From: Cognatazoarcus sp050303815
Lineage (GTDB): Bacteria > Pseudomonadota > Gammaproteobacteria > Burkholderiales > Rhodocyclaceae
Assembly (NCBI GenBank): GCA_050303815.1
Contig: JBNLCM010000212.1
Coordinates: 1-16,373 of the forward strand
Reading direction: 5' to 3'
Length of the DNA: 16,373 nt
This document shows positions 10,136 through 16,373 of this stretch, in pieces (positions within the stretch are counted from its first letter, which is position 1; each line of letters begins with the position of its first letter). Both the position numbers and the translations under genes were made by a program. A model generated the notes under the pieces. It saw only the letters and a list, made by a program, of their open reading frames with translations. It was not told where the DNA came from and ran no database searches.

Positions 10136-11935
10136 TCAGGCTGCCATTTCGAGCACGGTGTTGGCGTTATCGACCTTGAAATGCACCAGGAAGGTGGTGC
10201 CTTCCGGCGAAGTCGATTCCACTGAGATCGTACCACCATGATTCTCGACGATTTCGCGCGCGATCGACAGGCCGATGCCGGTACCCTGCCCCGCCGGCTT
10301 GGTGGTGTAGTACGGCTCGAAGATGCGCGGCAGCACGTCCGCGGCAATGCCCGTGCCGGTGTCGCTGACACGGATGGAGATGCCGTCCTGGTCGGCGCGC
10401 GTGCTGATGCGGATCGTACCGCCCTCGCCGATCGCATGGGCGGCGTTGTTGATCAGGTTGAGGAAGACCTGGTTGAGCTGCGAGGCGTGGCAGTTCATGA
10501 CGGCCAGGCCCTCGAGATCCTCCTCGATCTTGATCGTGGTCGGAATCACGCTGCGGGCAATGTAGGCGACGTTGCGCAGGCCCTTGTTGATGTCGAAGTC
10601 GGCGGTCTTGTTGCGGTCGAGGCGCGTAAAGTCACGCAGGTTCGTGACCATTTCGCTCATCTGCTCGATGCCGCCCAGGACATCGCCCAGCATCGCGCAC
10701 ATGTCGTCGACGTCCTTTCCGCTCACGTTCACGTTCGACAGGCGCCGGCGCGCACCGGCAACGTTGAGCGCCACCACATCGTCTTCCACCTTGCGCGTGA
10801 TCTTGGCGAGCTTGCTGGCGACATCGACCGGCGTCGCGAGGTCGCGCATGCCCTCGATGGCCATCGTCACGTTGCTCTTCGAAAAGGCCAGGGGGGTGTT
10901 GAGCTGGTGGGCCACGCCCGCCACCATCTGACCGAGCGACGCCATCTTCTCCGACTGGGCGAGCTGCTGGAGCGTCCGCTCCCGCTCGGCCTCGTTCAGG
11001 CGCAACAGCCTGTCGGCACGGCGGACAAACAGGAACAGCACGGCGAACAACAGGACCAGCAGGCCGAGCAGCAGGCCGATCAGGCGCGTGACCGAGCCGT
11101 CGATCATGACCTGACTGTCCATCGACGACTTCTCGATCTCCGCCTGGTTCGCCTGCTGCGTCGAGCGGATGCTGCCCTGGGTCTCGTTGATGCGCGACAG
11201 GAACCGGGTCACGTCGGAATACACCTCGAAGACGCCGATGATCGAATCTCCGTCCTGGCCGTAGAGCGGCAGGTAGCTGGAGATCAGGTCGCGGTTCTCG
11301 ACCTGGCCCTCGAAGGCGGAGAACTTGTCGCGGTGGGTCAGTTCGCTCGCAGGCTTGCCGACCATGGCGCCGAGGAAGCCGGCGTTCGAGATCTTGTCGT
11401 CACCGACCTGGCCGTGCTCGGACGAGTAGATCGTCACGCCGCGGGTGTCGAACACCTTGATCTTGAACACGGAGCTGCGCTGCATCGAGCGATACACCTT
11501 GTCGTTCAGGAACGCGAACTCCGGCAGCGCGCGGATCTGCGCGCCGACCTCGCCGAAGCAGGCCTTCTTCTCCGGCGAGGCGATCGTCTTGCCCTCCGGC
11601 GTCTGCACATCCGGCATGGCGCGGCAGTGGTCCACCGGGATAGCGCTCGCCTTCTGGAGCAGCGCCGACAGGCCCTGGTCCCACAGGGTATTCGCGAAAA
11701 GCCGCGTCAAGTTGACGTTGCCGCCTTCATGAATGGCCAGCAGGTCACGCAGGGCCGACTCTTCCTGCTGCTTGGCAAAGCCCGACTGGACACGGTTGAA
11801 GAACTCGGCCTCCTGCGACTGCACCGAATGGAACAGCTCAGCCTGCTGGCGCTGGAAGTACACCAGCGCGGCGGCGACGAGCAGAAAGGCGACCAGGCTG
11901 GTCAGCACGAAATAACGTACGAGTGGAAAGCGCAT
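10136..11935 (-). CDS. Membrane sensor histidine kinase with Cache-like periplasmic domain
   Basis: A 599-residue kinase: first membrane helix (about 6-27), a large periplasmic region (about 28-283), second helix (285-304), a short coiled linker, HisKA with AGVAHQLNTPL and phospho-acceptor His343, and HATPase_c with N-box NLINN (493-497), G1 DTGTG (525-529) and G2 GTGIGL (551-556). Periplasmic residues such as FKIKVFDTRGVTIYSSE and ISSYLPLYGQDGDSIIGVFE look like a Cache-type small-molecule sensor; the ligand is unknown. The catalytic core resembles the NtrB/DctB-like class. The DHp hairpin is about 40 residues longer than in the kinase at the left end of the window. I chose the ATG at 11935 because AGGGGA stands 6 nt before it and MRFPLVRYF leads straight into the first helix. 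The ATG at 12004 would add 23 non-family residues. It forms an operon with the double-receiver gene. Confidence 0.92.
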   Translation of the reverse strand: MRFPLVRYFVLTSLVAFLLVAAALVYFQRQQAELFHSVQSQEAEFFNRVQSGFAKQQEESALRDLLAIHEGGNVNLTRLFANTLWDQGLSALLQKASAIPVDHCRAMPDVQTPEGKTIASPEKKACFGEVGAQIRALPEFAFLNDKVYRSMQRSSVFKIKVFDTRGVTIYSSEHGQVGDDKISNAGFLGAMVGKPASELTHRDKFSAFEGQVENRDLISSYLPLYGQDGDSIIGVFEVYSDVTRFLSRINETQGSIRSTQQANQAEIEKSSMDSQVMIDGSVTRLIGLLLGLLVLLFAVLFLFVRRADRLLRLNEAERERTLQQLAQSEKMASLGQMVAGVAHQLNTPLAFSKSNVTMAIEGMRDLATPVDVASKLAKITRKVEDDVVALNVAGARRRLSNVNVSGKDVDDMCAMLGDVLGGIEQMSEMVTNLRDFTRLDRNKTADFDINKGLRNVAYIARSVIPTTIKIEEDLEGLAVMNCHASQLNQVFLNLINNAAHAIGEGGTIRISTRADQDGISIRVSDTGTGIAADVLPRIFEPYYTTKPAGQGTGIGLSIAREIVENHGGTISVESTSPEGTTFLVHFKVDNANTVLEMAA

Positions 11936-11941
11936 TGAAGT

Positions 11942-11947
11942 TCCCCT
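11942..11947 (-). promoter_or_regulatory. Ribosome binding site that sets the kinase start
   Basis: On the minus strand AGGGGA lies 6 nt before the ATG at 11935. The upstream in-frame ATG at 12004 has no comparable site. This decides in favour of the shorter protein. Confidence 0.65.
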
Positions 11948-12001
11948 AGGCATTCGATTGGCACAGAATCTCCAGTGCAAACCCTTGCCTTTAGCAATAA
12001 A

Positions 12002-12044
12002 CAAGCCTGAAAAGCTTGCCGTTCAAACCGCTTCTCGCAAGCCT
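12002..12044. repeat. Cluster of CAAGCCT/GCTTGC repeats before the kinase gene
   Basis: CAAGCCT occurs at 12002-12008 and again at 12038-12044, 36 bp apart. Between them GCTTGC (12014-12019) is the inverse of GCAAGC (12037-12042), and CAAGC (12002-12006) pairs with GCTTG (12014-12018). The cluster is in the 209-nt gap between the kinase start and the helicase stop, about 70-110 nt before the kinase ATG, where a promoter and regulator sites are expected. I see no consensus -35/-10 pair here; TTGAAC (minus strand, 12021-12026) is the only -35-like hexamer. The function is unknown and the repeat may be chance. Confidence 0.3.
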
Positions 12045-12105
12045 CGGATTATGCCTTTCGTTAGATGCCGTGCGCGTCAAATCCCTCACGCGCGCGGGGT
12101 GAAAT

Positions 12106-12124
12106 CGTGCGCCCCCCGCGCACG
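12106..12124 (-). terminator. GC-rich hairpin after the helicase gene
   Basis: CGTGCGC (12106-12112), five C, GCGCACG (12118-12124): a perfect 7-bp stem, 20 nt past the stop of the helicase gene. On the minus strand it is followed by ATTTC, with only three T in a row, so it is at best a weak intrinsic terminator. Other GC-rich inverted repeats occur just beyond it (12070-12095). Confidence 0.4.
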
Positions 12125-12144
12125 GACATCACCCGCGCCTGGCG

Positions 12145-14172
12145 TCAGCCGCCCACGGTATCGTCGCCGCCATCCCCCTTGGAGGGCCGGCCTGGCATGT
12201 CCCTAATAACGGCAGGGGAAACCATTTCCTCAATAAAGCGGACGACATCGCCGCCCTCCCGCGTGCGCCCCATCGGCGGCAGGCTGCGCCAGACCCGCTT
12301 ACCGTATGGCTTGTCCACCATGCGCGGATCGCACACGACCAGCACCCCCCGGTCCGTCTCGTTGCGGATCAGGCGCCCCGCTCCCTGCTTCATGCTGATC
12401 ACCGCGCGCGGCAACTGGTAGTCGAAGAAGGGGTTGGCGCCGCTGCGACGCAGGTGTTCGATGCGGGCCGCCAGCACCGGATCGTCGGGCGGCGCAAACG
12501 GCAACTTGTCAATGATCACGACGGAGAGCGCCTCACCGGGAACATCGACGCCTTCCCAGAAACTTTGACTGGCAACGAGAATGGCCTTTCCCGATTCCCG
12601 GAATCGATTGAGCAGTTCGGCCCGCGACTGCTCTCCCTGAAGCATCAGTTCAAGGCCCCCCCCGTCTTCCCCACGCAAGCCGTCGGCAATCAGTTCATGG
12701 ACCCGCCGCATCGCGCGCAGCGAGGTGCACAACACGAACGTGCGCCCGCGCGCGGCCCGAATGATCGGCAGGGCCACCCCGGCCACCGCCGCGGCGAAGT
12801 CCGGATGGTTGGGGTCGGGCATGCGCTGTGGGGCATACAGGAGGGCATGCGCGCCATAGTCGAAGGGGCTGCCCCAACTGGCGGTCAGGGCGGGCGGATC
12901 GAGGCCGTCCAGGCCCATCTCGCCGAGGAAGTGTGAAAAGTCGCGACCGACAGCGAGCGTGGCCGAGGCGAAGATCCAGGCTTTCGGCTGGTCGCCCATC
13001 TGCCGCCGAAACACCTCGGAGACCCGCAGGGGCGTCGCGTTGAGCGCGAGGGCCTGGCTGAACACCTCGCCCCAGCGGATCAGGTCCGGCGCCTCGGGGG
13101 CACGCCAGCCGGCGATTCGCCGGGCCAGCTCACCGCAGCGCTCGAGGCACCGGGCGAGCCCCTCGGCACGCTGCGCCTGGGTCTCGAGTATCCCGCCCAG
13201 CTCTGCCAGGCGCCCCTCGAGCTGCGACAAGGCCTGCTCGAACGCCACCTCCGCGACGAGCTGGGCATGGCGAAAGCGCGCGTTCTCGGCCCGCACCGCC
13301 AGCCTCAGGTCGCGCGCCGCCTTCTCGAGGGCGTGGGTGGCGTCGATCAGCGCCACGCAGTCCCGCGCCGACGCGATGGTCTCGTTGCGGGTGTCCCGGC
13401 CCAGCTCGAGCAGCTGCCCGGTACTGACCGACTCGCCGAAGAAAAGGCTGGCGGTTTCCGGCAGCTGGTGGGCTTCATCGAAGATCACGGCGTTGGCCGC
13501 CGGCAACAGCTCACCCATGCCTTCGTCACGCAGCATCACGTCGGCGAAGAACAGATGGTGATTGACCACCACCACGTCGGCCTCCATGGCCCGCCGGCGG
13601 GCCTGGCTGACGTGGCAGTGTTCCGGAAAGTGGGGGCATTCCTGGCCAAGGCAGTTGTCCCGCGTGGATGTCGCGGCCTGCCATGCGGCGCTGTCCTCGC
13701 TGACTTCACGGCACTCGGACTTGTCGCCCGACACCGTCACCTCGGCAAAGCGGCGGATCTGGCGCAGGTCGGCCGCGTCGGCGGCCGTCTGGAAGCGCCC
13801 TTCCCGCTCGTTGCGCTCCAGGTGATACAGGCACAGGTAGTTGGCGCGGCCCTTCAGCAAGGCCACATCGACCGGCACCTTCAGCGCGTCGCGAACGGTC
13901 GGGAGATCACGGCGGAAGAGCTGGTCCTGGAGCGTCTTGGTGCCGGTCGAGATGATCACCTTGCCCCCGTGGCGCAAGGCCGGCACAAGGTACGCGAAGG
14001 TCTTGCCGGTGCCGGTGCCGGCCTCGACGACCAGCACGCGGGCCTGCCGCATTGCGTCGTCGATGGCCTGGGCGAGCTCGGTCTGCTGCTGGCGAGGGCG
14101 AAACCCGTCGATCGTGCGGGCCAGCGGGCCCGACTCGGCGAAGAGCTCGGGGATCGATCGTTCGTTGGACAT
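12145..14172 (-). CDS. yoaA: ATP-dependent iron-sulfur DNA helicase, YoaA/DinG family
   Basis: XPD-like superfamily 2 helicase that unwinds DNA 5' to 3'. E. coli YoaA works with the HolC (chi) subunit of polymerase III to repair stalled forks. With the ATG at 14172 it has 675 residues (E. coli YoaA 636). Motifs: Walker A EAGTGTGKT (50-58, Lys57); Cys114 (NYLC), Cys174, Cys179 and Cys186 (DNCLGQECPHFPEHC), expected to hold a 4Fe-4S cluster; VVVNHHLFFAD; Walker B FDEAH (231-235); GSPFDYGAHALL; QSFWEGVDVPGE; KLPFAPPDDP; and QGAGRLIRNETDRG (motif VI). The text is closer to YoaA than to DinG proper, for example the C-x4-C-x6-C spacing after NYLC. The start at MSNERSIPELF matches the family; the upstream ATG at 14262 would add 30 basic, non-family residues. 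No Shine-Dalgarno is visible. It is transcribed alone, divergent from the phosphatase gene. Confidence 0.93.
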   Translation of the reverse strand: MSNERSIPELFAESGPLARTIDGFRPRQQQTELAQAIDDAMRQARVLVVEAGTGTGKTFAYLVPALRHGGKVIISTGTKTLQDQLFRRDLPTVRDALKVPVDVALLKGRANYLCLYHLERNEREGRFQTAADAADLRQIRRFAEVTVSGDKSECREVSEDSAAWQAATSTRDNCLGQECPHFPEHCHVSQARRRAMEADVVVVNHHLFFADVMLRDEGMGELLPAANAVIFDEAHQLPETASLFFGESVSTGQLLELGRDTRNETIASARDCVALIDATHALEKAARDLRLAVRAENARFRHAQLVAEVAFEQALSQLEGRLAELGGILETQAQRAEGLARCLERCGELARRIAGWRAPEAPDLIRWGEVFSQALALNATPLRVSEVFRRQMGDQPKAWIFASATLAVGRDFSHFLGEMGLDGLDPPALTASWGSPFDYGAHALLYAPQRMPDPNHPDFAAAVAGVALPIIRAARGRTFVLCTSLRAMRRVHELIADGLRGEDGGGLELMLQGEQSRAELLNRFRESGKAILVASQSFWEGVDVPGEALSVVIIDKLPFAPPDDPVLAARIEHLRRSGANPFFDYQLPRAVISMKQGAGRLIRNETDRGVLVVCDPRMVDKPYGKRVWRSLPPMGRTREGGDVVRFIEEMVSPAVIRDMPGRPSKGDGGDDTVGG

Positions 14173-14183
14173 GGCGCGCGCGG

Positions 14184-14189
14184 ATGATA
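14184..14189 (-). promoter_or_regulatory. Extended -10 element close to the helicase start
   Basis: On the minus strand TGC-TATCAT ends 11 nt before the ATG at 14172. Transcription would begin only about 5 nt before the ATG, so the mRNA could be nearly leaderless, which fits the lack of a Shine-Dalgarno. No good -35 is visible in the GC-rich sequence before it. Confidence 0.35.
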
Positions 14190-14276
14190 GCACCCGGCGC
14201 CCGCCGCGCCGCTTCACGAAACGGTAACCGGCCCACCGCAAGATCGCGGTTCTTCCCCCCAAGCGATAACAGAGCC

Positions 14277-14281
14277 AGGAG
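14277..14281 (+). promoter_or_regulatory. Ribosome binding site that sets the PhoX start
   Basis: AGGAG stands 7 nt before the GTG at 14289. The reading frame stays open far upstream, into the antisense of the helicase gene, so this site and the Tat signal that follows decide the start. The 116-nt gap before the gene shows no clear promoter and no Pho box (tandem CTGTCAT-like repeats). Confidence 0.75.
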
Positions 14282-14288
14282 CGCCCGC

Positions 14289-16316
14289 GTGAGCATCAAG
14301 GATCTCGACGACATCCCCAGCAATCTCTCGAACAACGAACACTTCCAGCAAGTCATCGACCGCGTCGCTGCGCGGCGTGGCTTCCTCAAGGCGGGCATGG
14401 GGCTCGGCGCCGCGGCCTTCCTCGCGCCGATGCTGAGTGCCTGTGGCGGCTCCTCGTCGGGCGACGGGACCGATGATGGTGACCCGGTCGCCAGCCTCCT
14501 CGGATTCAGCGCGATCGGCACGTCGACCTCCGACGCCATCGTGGTGCCGGCGGGCTACACGGCCACGGTCATCGCGCGCTGGGGCGACGCCCTGTTCGCC
14601 GACTCCCCCGCCTGGCAGCCCGACGCCAGCAACAGCGCGGACGACCAGGCCCGCCAGATCGGCGACAACCACGACGGCATGCACTTCTTCGCCATCGACG
14701 GCTCGACCTCCGAGGGGCTGCTCGTGATGAACCATGAGTACACCAACTACGAGTACCTTTTCGGCGCCGGGTACACCAGCAACTGGAGCCTCGAGAAAGC
14801 CCGCAAGGCCCAGCACGCGCACGGTATCTCGGTCATCCACCTGCGCAAGGACAGCGCCGGCCAGTGGCAGATCGTGCTCGACTCCAGCTTCAATCGTCGC
14901 CTGCACCTGAATTCACCCATGCAACTCACCGGCCCGGCGGCGGGTGACGCCCTGCTGAAGACGAGCGCCGACGACACCGGTACCCAGGTGCTCGGCACGG
15001 CCAACAACTGCGCCAACGGCTGGACCCCCTGGGGCACCTACCTCACGTGCGAAGAGAACTTCAACGGCTACTTCGGCTCGGTCGCCGACGAAGCCAACGG
15101 CTCCGACGGGCGCAGCCCCATGCAGCAACGCTATGGCTACGCGGCAGGGGGGTTCGGCTATCGCTGGCACGAGGTGGACAACCGCTTCGACTACAGCGTC
15201 GAGCCCAACGAGGGCAACCGCTTCGGCTGGATCGTCGAGATCGACCCCTTCGATCCCACGTCGACACCGAAGAAGCGCACGGCGCTGGGCCGCTTCAAGC
15301 ACGAGAACGCCGCCCTGAGCATCGCGGCCAACGGCAAGGTCGTGGTCTACATGGGAGACGACGAGCGCTTCGACTACATCTACAAATTCGTTTCGGACGG
15401 CACCTACGTAGCGGGCGACAGCGCCAACAACGCCGACCTGCTCGACGCCGGCAAGCTCTACGTGGCGCGCTTCGGCGACGGTACCGCATCGGGCGATGCC
15501 GCCGGCACGGGCGAGTGGATCCTCCTCGACAAGTCCGCCAACGCCACGCTCGCGGCCGACAGCTCGTTCGCCAGCCAAGCCGAGGTCCTGATCCACGCCC
15601 GCGCCGCGGCCGACCTGGTCGGAGCGACGATGATGGATCGCCCCGAGTGGATCGCCGTGCATCCGGACAGCGGCGAGGTCTACTGCACGCTGACCAACAA
15701 CTCGCGCCGGACCGGCAGCCAGGTGGACGACGCCAACCCCCGCGCGTCGAACAACTGGGGGCAGATCGTCCGCTGGCGCGAAAGCGGTGGTGACGCCACG
15801 GCCACGACCTTCGAATGGGACCTGTTCCTGCTCGCGGGCAACCCGATCGCCTTCCCCGATCGCAGTGACGCCCGCTCCGGTTCGTCGAACATCACCGCCG
15901 ACAACACCTTCAACAGCCCGGACGGTCTGGGATTCGATGGCGACGGCCGACTCTGGATCGAGACCGACGGCAACTTCTCGAATACCGGCAACTACGAGGG
16001 CCAGGGCAACAACCAGGTGCTCGCGGCCGACCCGACGACCGGCGAAGTGCGCCGCTTCCTGACGGGTCCGTCCGGTTGCGAGATCACCGGGCTCACCTTC
16101 AGCCCGGATTCGACCGCGATGTTCGTCAATGTCCAGCACCCTGGCGAGGTCGGCAACCACCCGAATGCGCCGACGCCGCCGGCAGGCACCGACATCAACG
16201 ACTACATCGCCGCCAATCCGCTGGCCTTCAGCCAGTGGCCGGAGGCGTCGGGTGGCCGCCCGCGCTCGGCGACGGTGATCATCACCAAGGATGACGGCGG
16301 CGTGATCGGCAGCTGA
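14289..16316 (+). CDS. phoX: PhoX-family alkaline phosphatase, Tat-exported, probable lipoprotein
   Basis: A 675-residue protein of the PhoX/DUF839 family; PhoX enzymes are monomeric phosphomonoesterases that use iron and calcium outside the cytoplasm. The N-terminus carries a twin-arginine signal, RRGFLKAG (Arg29-Arg30), a hydrophobic stretch, and then LSAC (49-52), a good lipobox with Cys52, so the mature protein may be lipid-anchored. Family motifs: NHEYTNYEY; TCEENFNGYFG with Cys254, which corresponds to the iron-binding cysteine of characterised PhoX; RFGWIVEIDPFDP; GRFKHENAA; YMGDDERFDYIYKFV; DRPEWIAVHP; TLTNNSRR; NNWGQIVRW; FNSPDGLGFD; GCEITGLTFSPD and VQHPGE. Start: GTG at 14289 after AGGAG. 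It stands alone, divergent from the helicase. The family also contains members of unproven activity, so the enzyme role is known only by homology. Confidence 0.92.
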   Translation: MSIKDLDDIPSNLSNNEHFQQVIDRVAARRGFLKAGMGLGAAAFLAPMLSACGGSSSGDGTDDGDPVASLLGFSAIGTSTSDAIVVPAGYTATVIARWGDALFADSPAWQPDASNSADDQARQIGDNHDGMHFFAIDGSTSEGLLVMNHEYTNYEYLFGAGYTSNWSLEKARKAQHAHGISVIHLRKDSAGQWQIVLDSSFNRRLHLNSPMQLTGPAAGDALLKTSADDTGTQVLGTANNCANGWTPWGTYLTCEENFNGYFGSVADEANGSDGRSPMQQRYGYAAGGFGYRWHEVDNRFDYSVEPNEGNRFGWIVEIDPFDPTSTPKKRTALGRFKHENAALSIAANGKVVVYMGDDERFDYIYKFVSDGTYVAGDSANNADLLDAGKLYVARFGDGTASGDAAGTGEWILLDKSANATLAADSSFASQAEVLIHARAAADLVGATMMDRPEWIAVHPDSGEVYCTLTNNSRRTGSQVDDANPRASNNWGQIVRWRESGGDATATTFEWDLFLLAGNPIAFPDRSDARSGSSNITADNTFNSPDGLGFDGDGRLWIETDGNFSNTGNYEGQGNNQVLAADPTTGEVRRFLTGPSGCEITGLTFSPDSTAMFVNVQHPGEVGNHPNAPTPPAGTDINDYIAANPLAFSQWPEASGGRPRSATVIITKDDGGVIGS

Positions 16317-16338
16317 CGGAGGTCCAGCCCCGGAACCG

Positions 16339-16363
16339 CGACGCCCGCTCCGTGCGGGCGTCG
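16339..16363 (+). terminator. GC-rich hairpin after phoX
   Basis: CGACGCCCGC (16339-16348), loop TCCGT, GCGGGCGTCG (16354-16363): a perfect 10-bp stem beginning 23 nt after the phoX stop. Only a short T run (TTT at 16368-16370) follows before the window ends, so it is a plausible but not ideal intrinsic terminator. Confidence 0.55.
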
Positions 16364-16373
16364 ACGCTTTGTG

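Noticed and set aside
10238..11938. Long open frame (566 codons) opposite the membrane kinase
   Set aside because: Same cause. The kinase strand has all HisKA/HATPase motifs and two membrane helices; the antisense product is low in complexity and has none.
11975..11995. Possible sigma-54 promoter (GGCAAGGGTTTGC on the minus strand) before the kinase gene
   Set aside because: The distance between the GG and GC pairs is 9 nt where sigma-54 promoters need 10, and the TGGCAC half is poor.
11958..12206. 82-codon open frame in the gap before the kinase gene
   Set aside because: Composition follows local GC content, it runs into the helicase gene antisense, and there is no ribosome site. The gap is better explained as regulatory and terminator sequence.
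12145..14262. Longer helicase starting at the ATG at 14262
   Set aside because: The added 30 residues are basic and unlike YoaA N-termini, while MSNERSIPELFAESGPLA aligns with the family start.
14173..14288. Pho box before phoX
   Set aside because: I looked for tandem CTGTCAT-like repeats and found none; CTTCACG-AAAC-GGTAACC is too far from the consensus. PhoB control cannot be claimed from this sequence.
14913..16160. Open frame (415 codons) opposite phoX
   Set aside because: Val/Ala/Gly/Arg-rich shadow of a gene with clear PhoX motifs; no ribosome site or promoter is evident.

Overview
The window is a GC-rich piece of bacterial chromosome with dense coding and ordinary housekeeping and accessory content. 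A phasin, a YoaA-type helicase, a PhoX phosphatase and a moeA-moaD-moaE cluster next to clpB point to a betaproteobacterium that makes polyhydroxyalkanoate (PHA), most likely in or near the Rhodocyclales (Azoarcus/Thauera type). That placement is inference from gene content and style; no rRNA or other marker gene is present. I see no tRNA, rRNA, CRISPR array, insertion sequence, phage gene or integration scar.

Layout. (1) 2-2668 (+): a large soluble sensor kinase with two CBS domains, four PAS-like regions, HisKA and HATPase. It is cut by the left edge. (2) 2695-3615 (+): an EamA/DMT permease whose tail overlaps the tail of clpB by 32 bp. (3) 3584-6181 (-): the ClpB disaggregase behind a good sigma-32-like promoter. 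(4) 6182-6449: a regulatory region between the divergent clpB and phasin genes. It holds the heat-shock promoter and two copies of a GTTGC-N6-GCAAC operator, one lying on the phasin promoter. (5) 6450-6971 (+): the phasin, followed by a strong, probably bidirectional terminator. (6) 7050-8962 (-): a tightly packed moeA-moaD-moaE operon for molybdenum cofactor, with a perfect TATAAT upstream. (7) 9092-11935 (-): a two-component pair, namely a membrane kinase with a Cache-like periplasmic sensor and a double-receiver regulator with no output domain. (8) 12145-14172 (-): a YoaA/DinG-family iron-sulfur helicase. (9) 14289-16316 (+): a PhoX-family alkaline phosphatase with a Tat signal that also carries a lipobox, followed by a GC-rich hairpin.

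The genes form several independent units and not one pathway. The connections best supported are: clpB and the phasin sharing one control region, which could link heat-shock proteostasis to PHA-granule coating; the three Mo-cofactor genes with translational coupling; and the kinase/double-receiver pair. The long antisense open frames opposite clpB, the membrane kinase and phoX look like products of high-GC codon use.

I did not find a convincing new multi-gene system. The points most worth checking are the paired phasin operators, the outputless double-receiver protein with its cationic tail, the enlarged DHp hairpin of its kinase, and the CBS-PAS kinase that has no adjacent partner.
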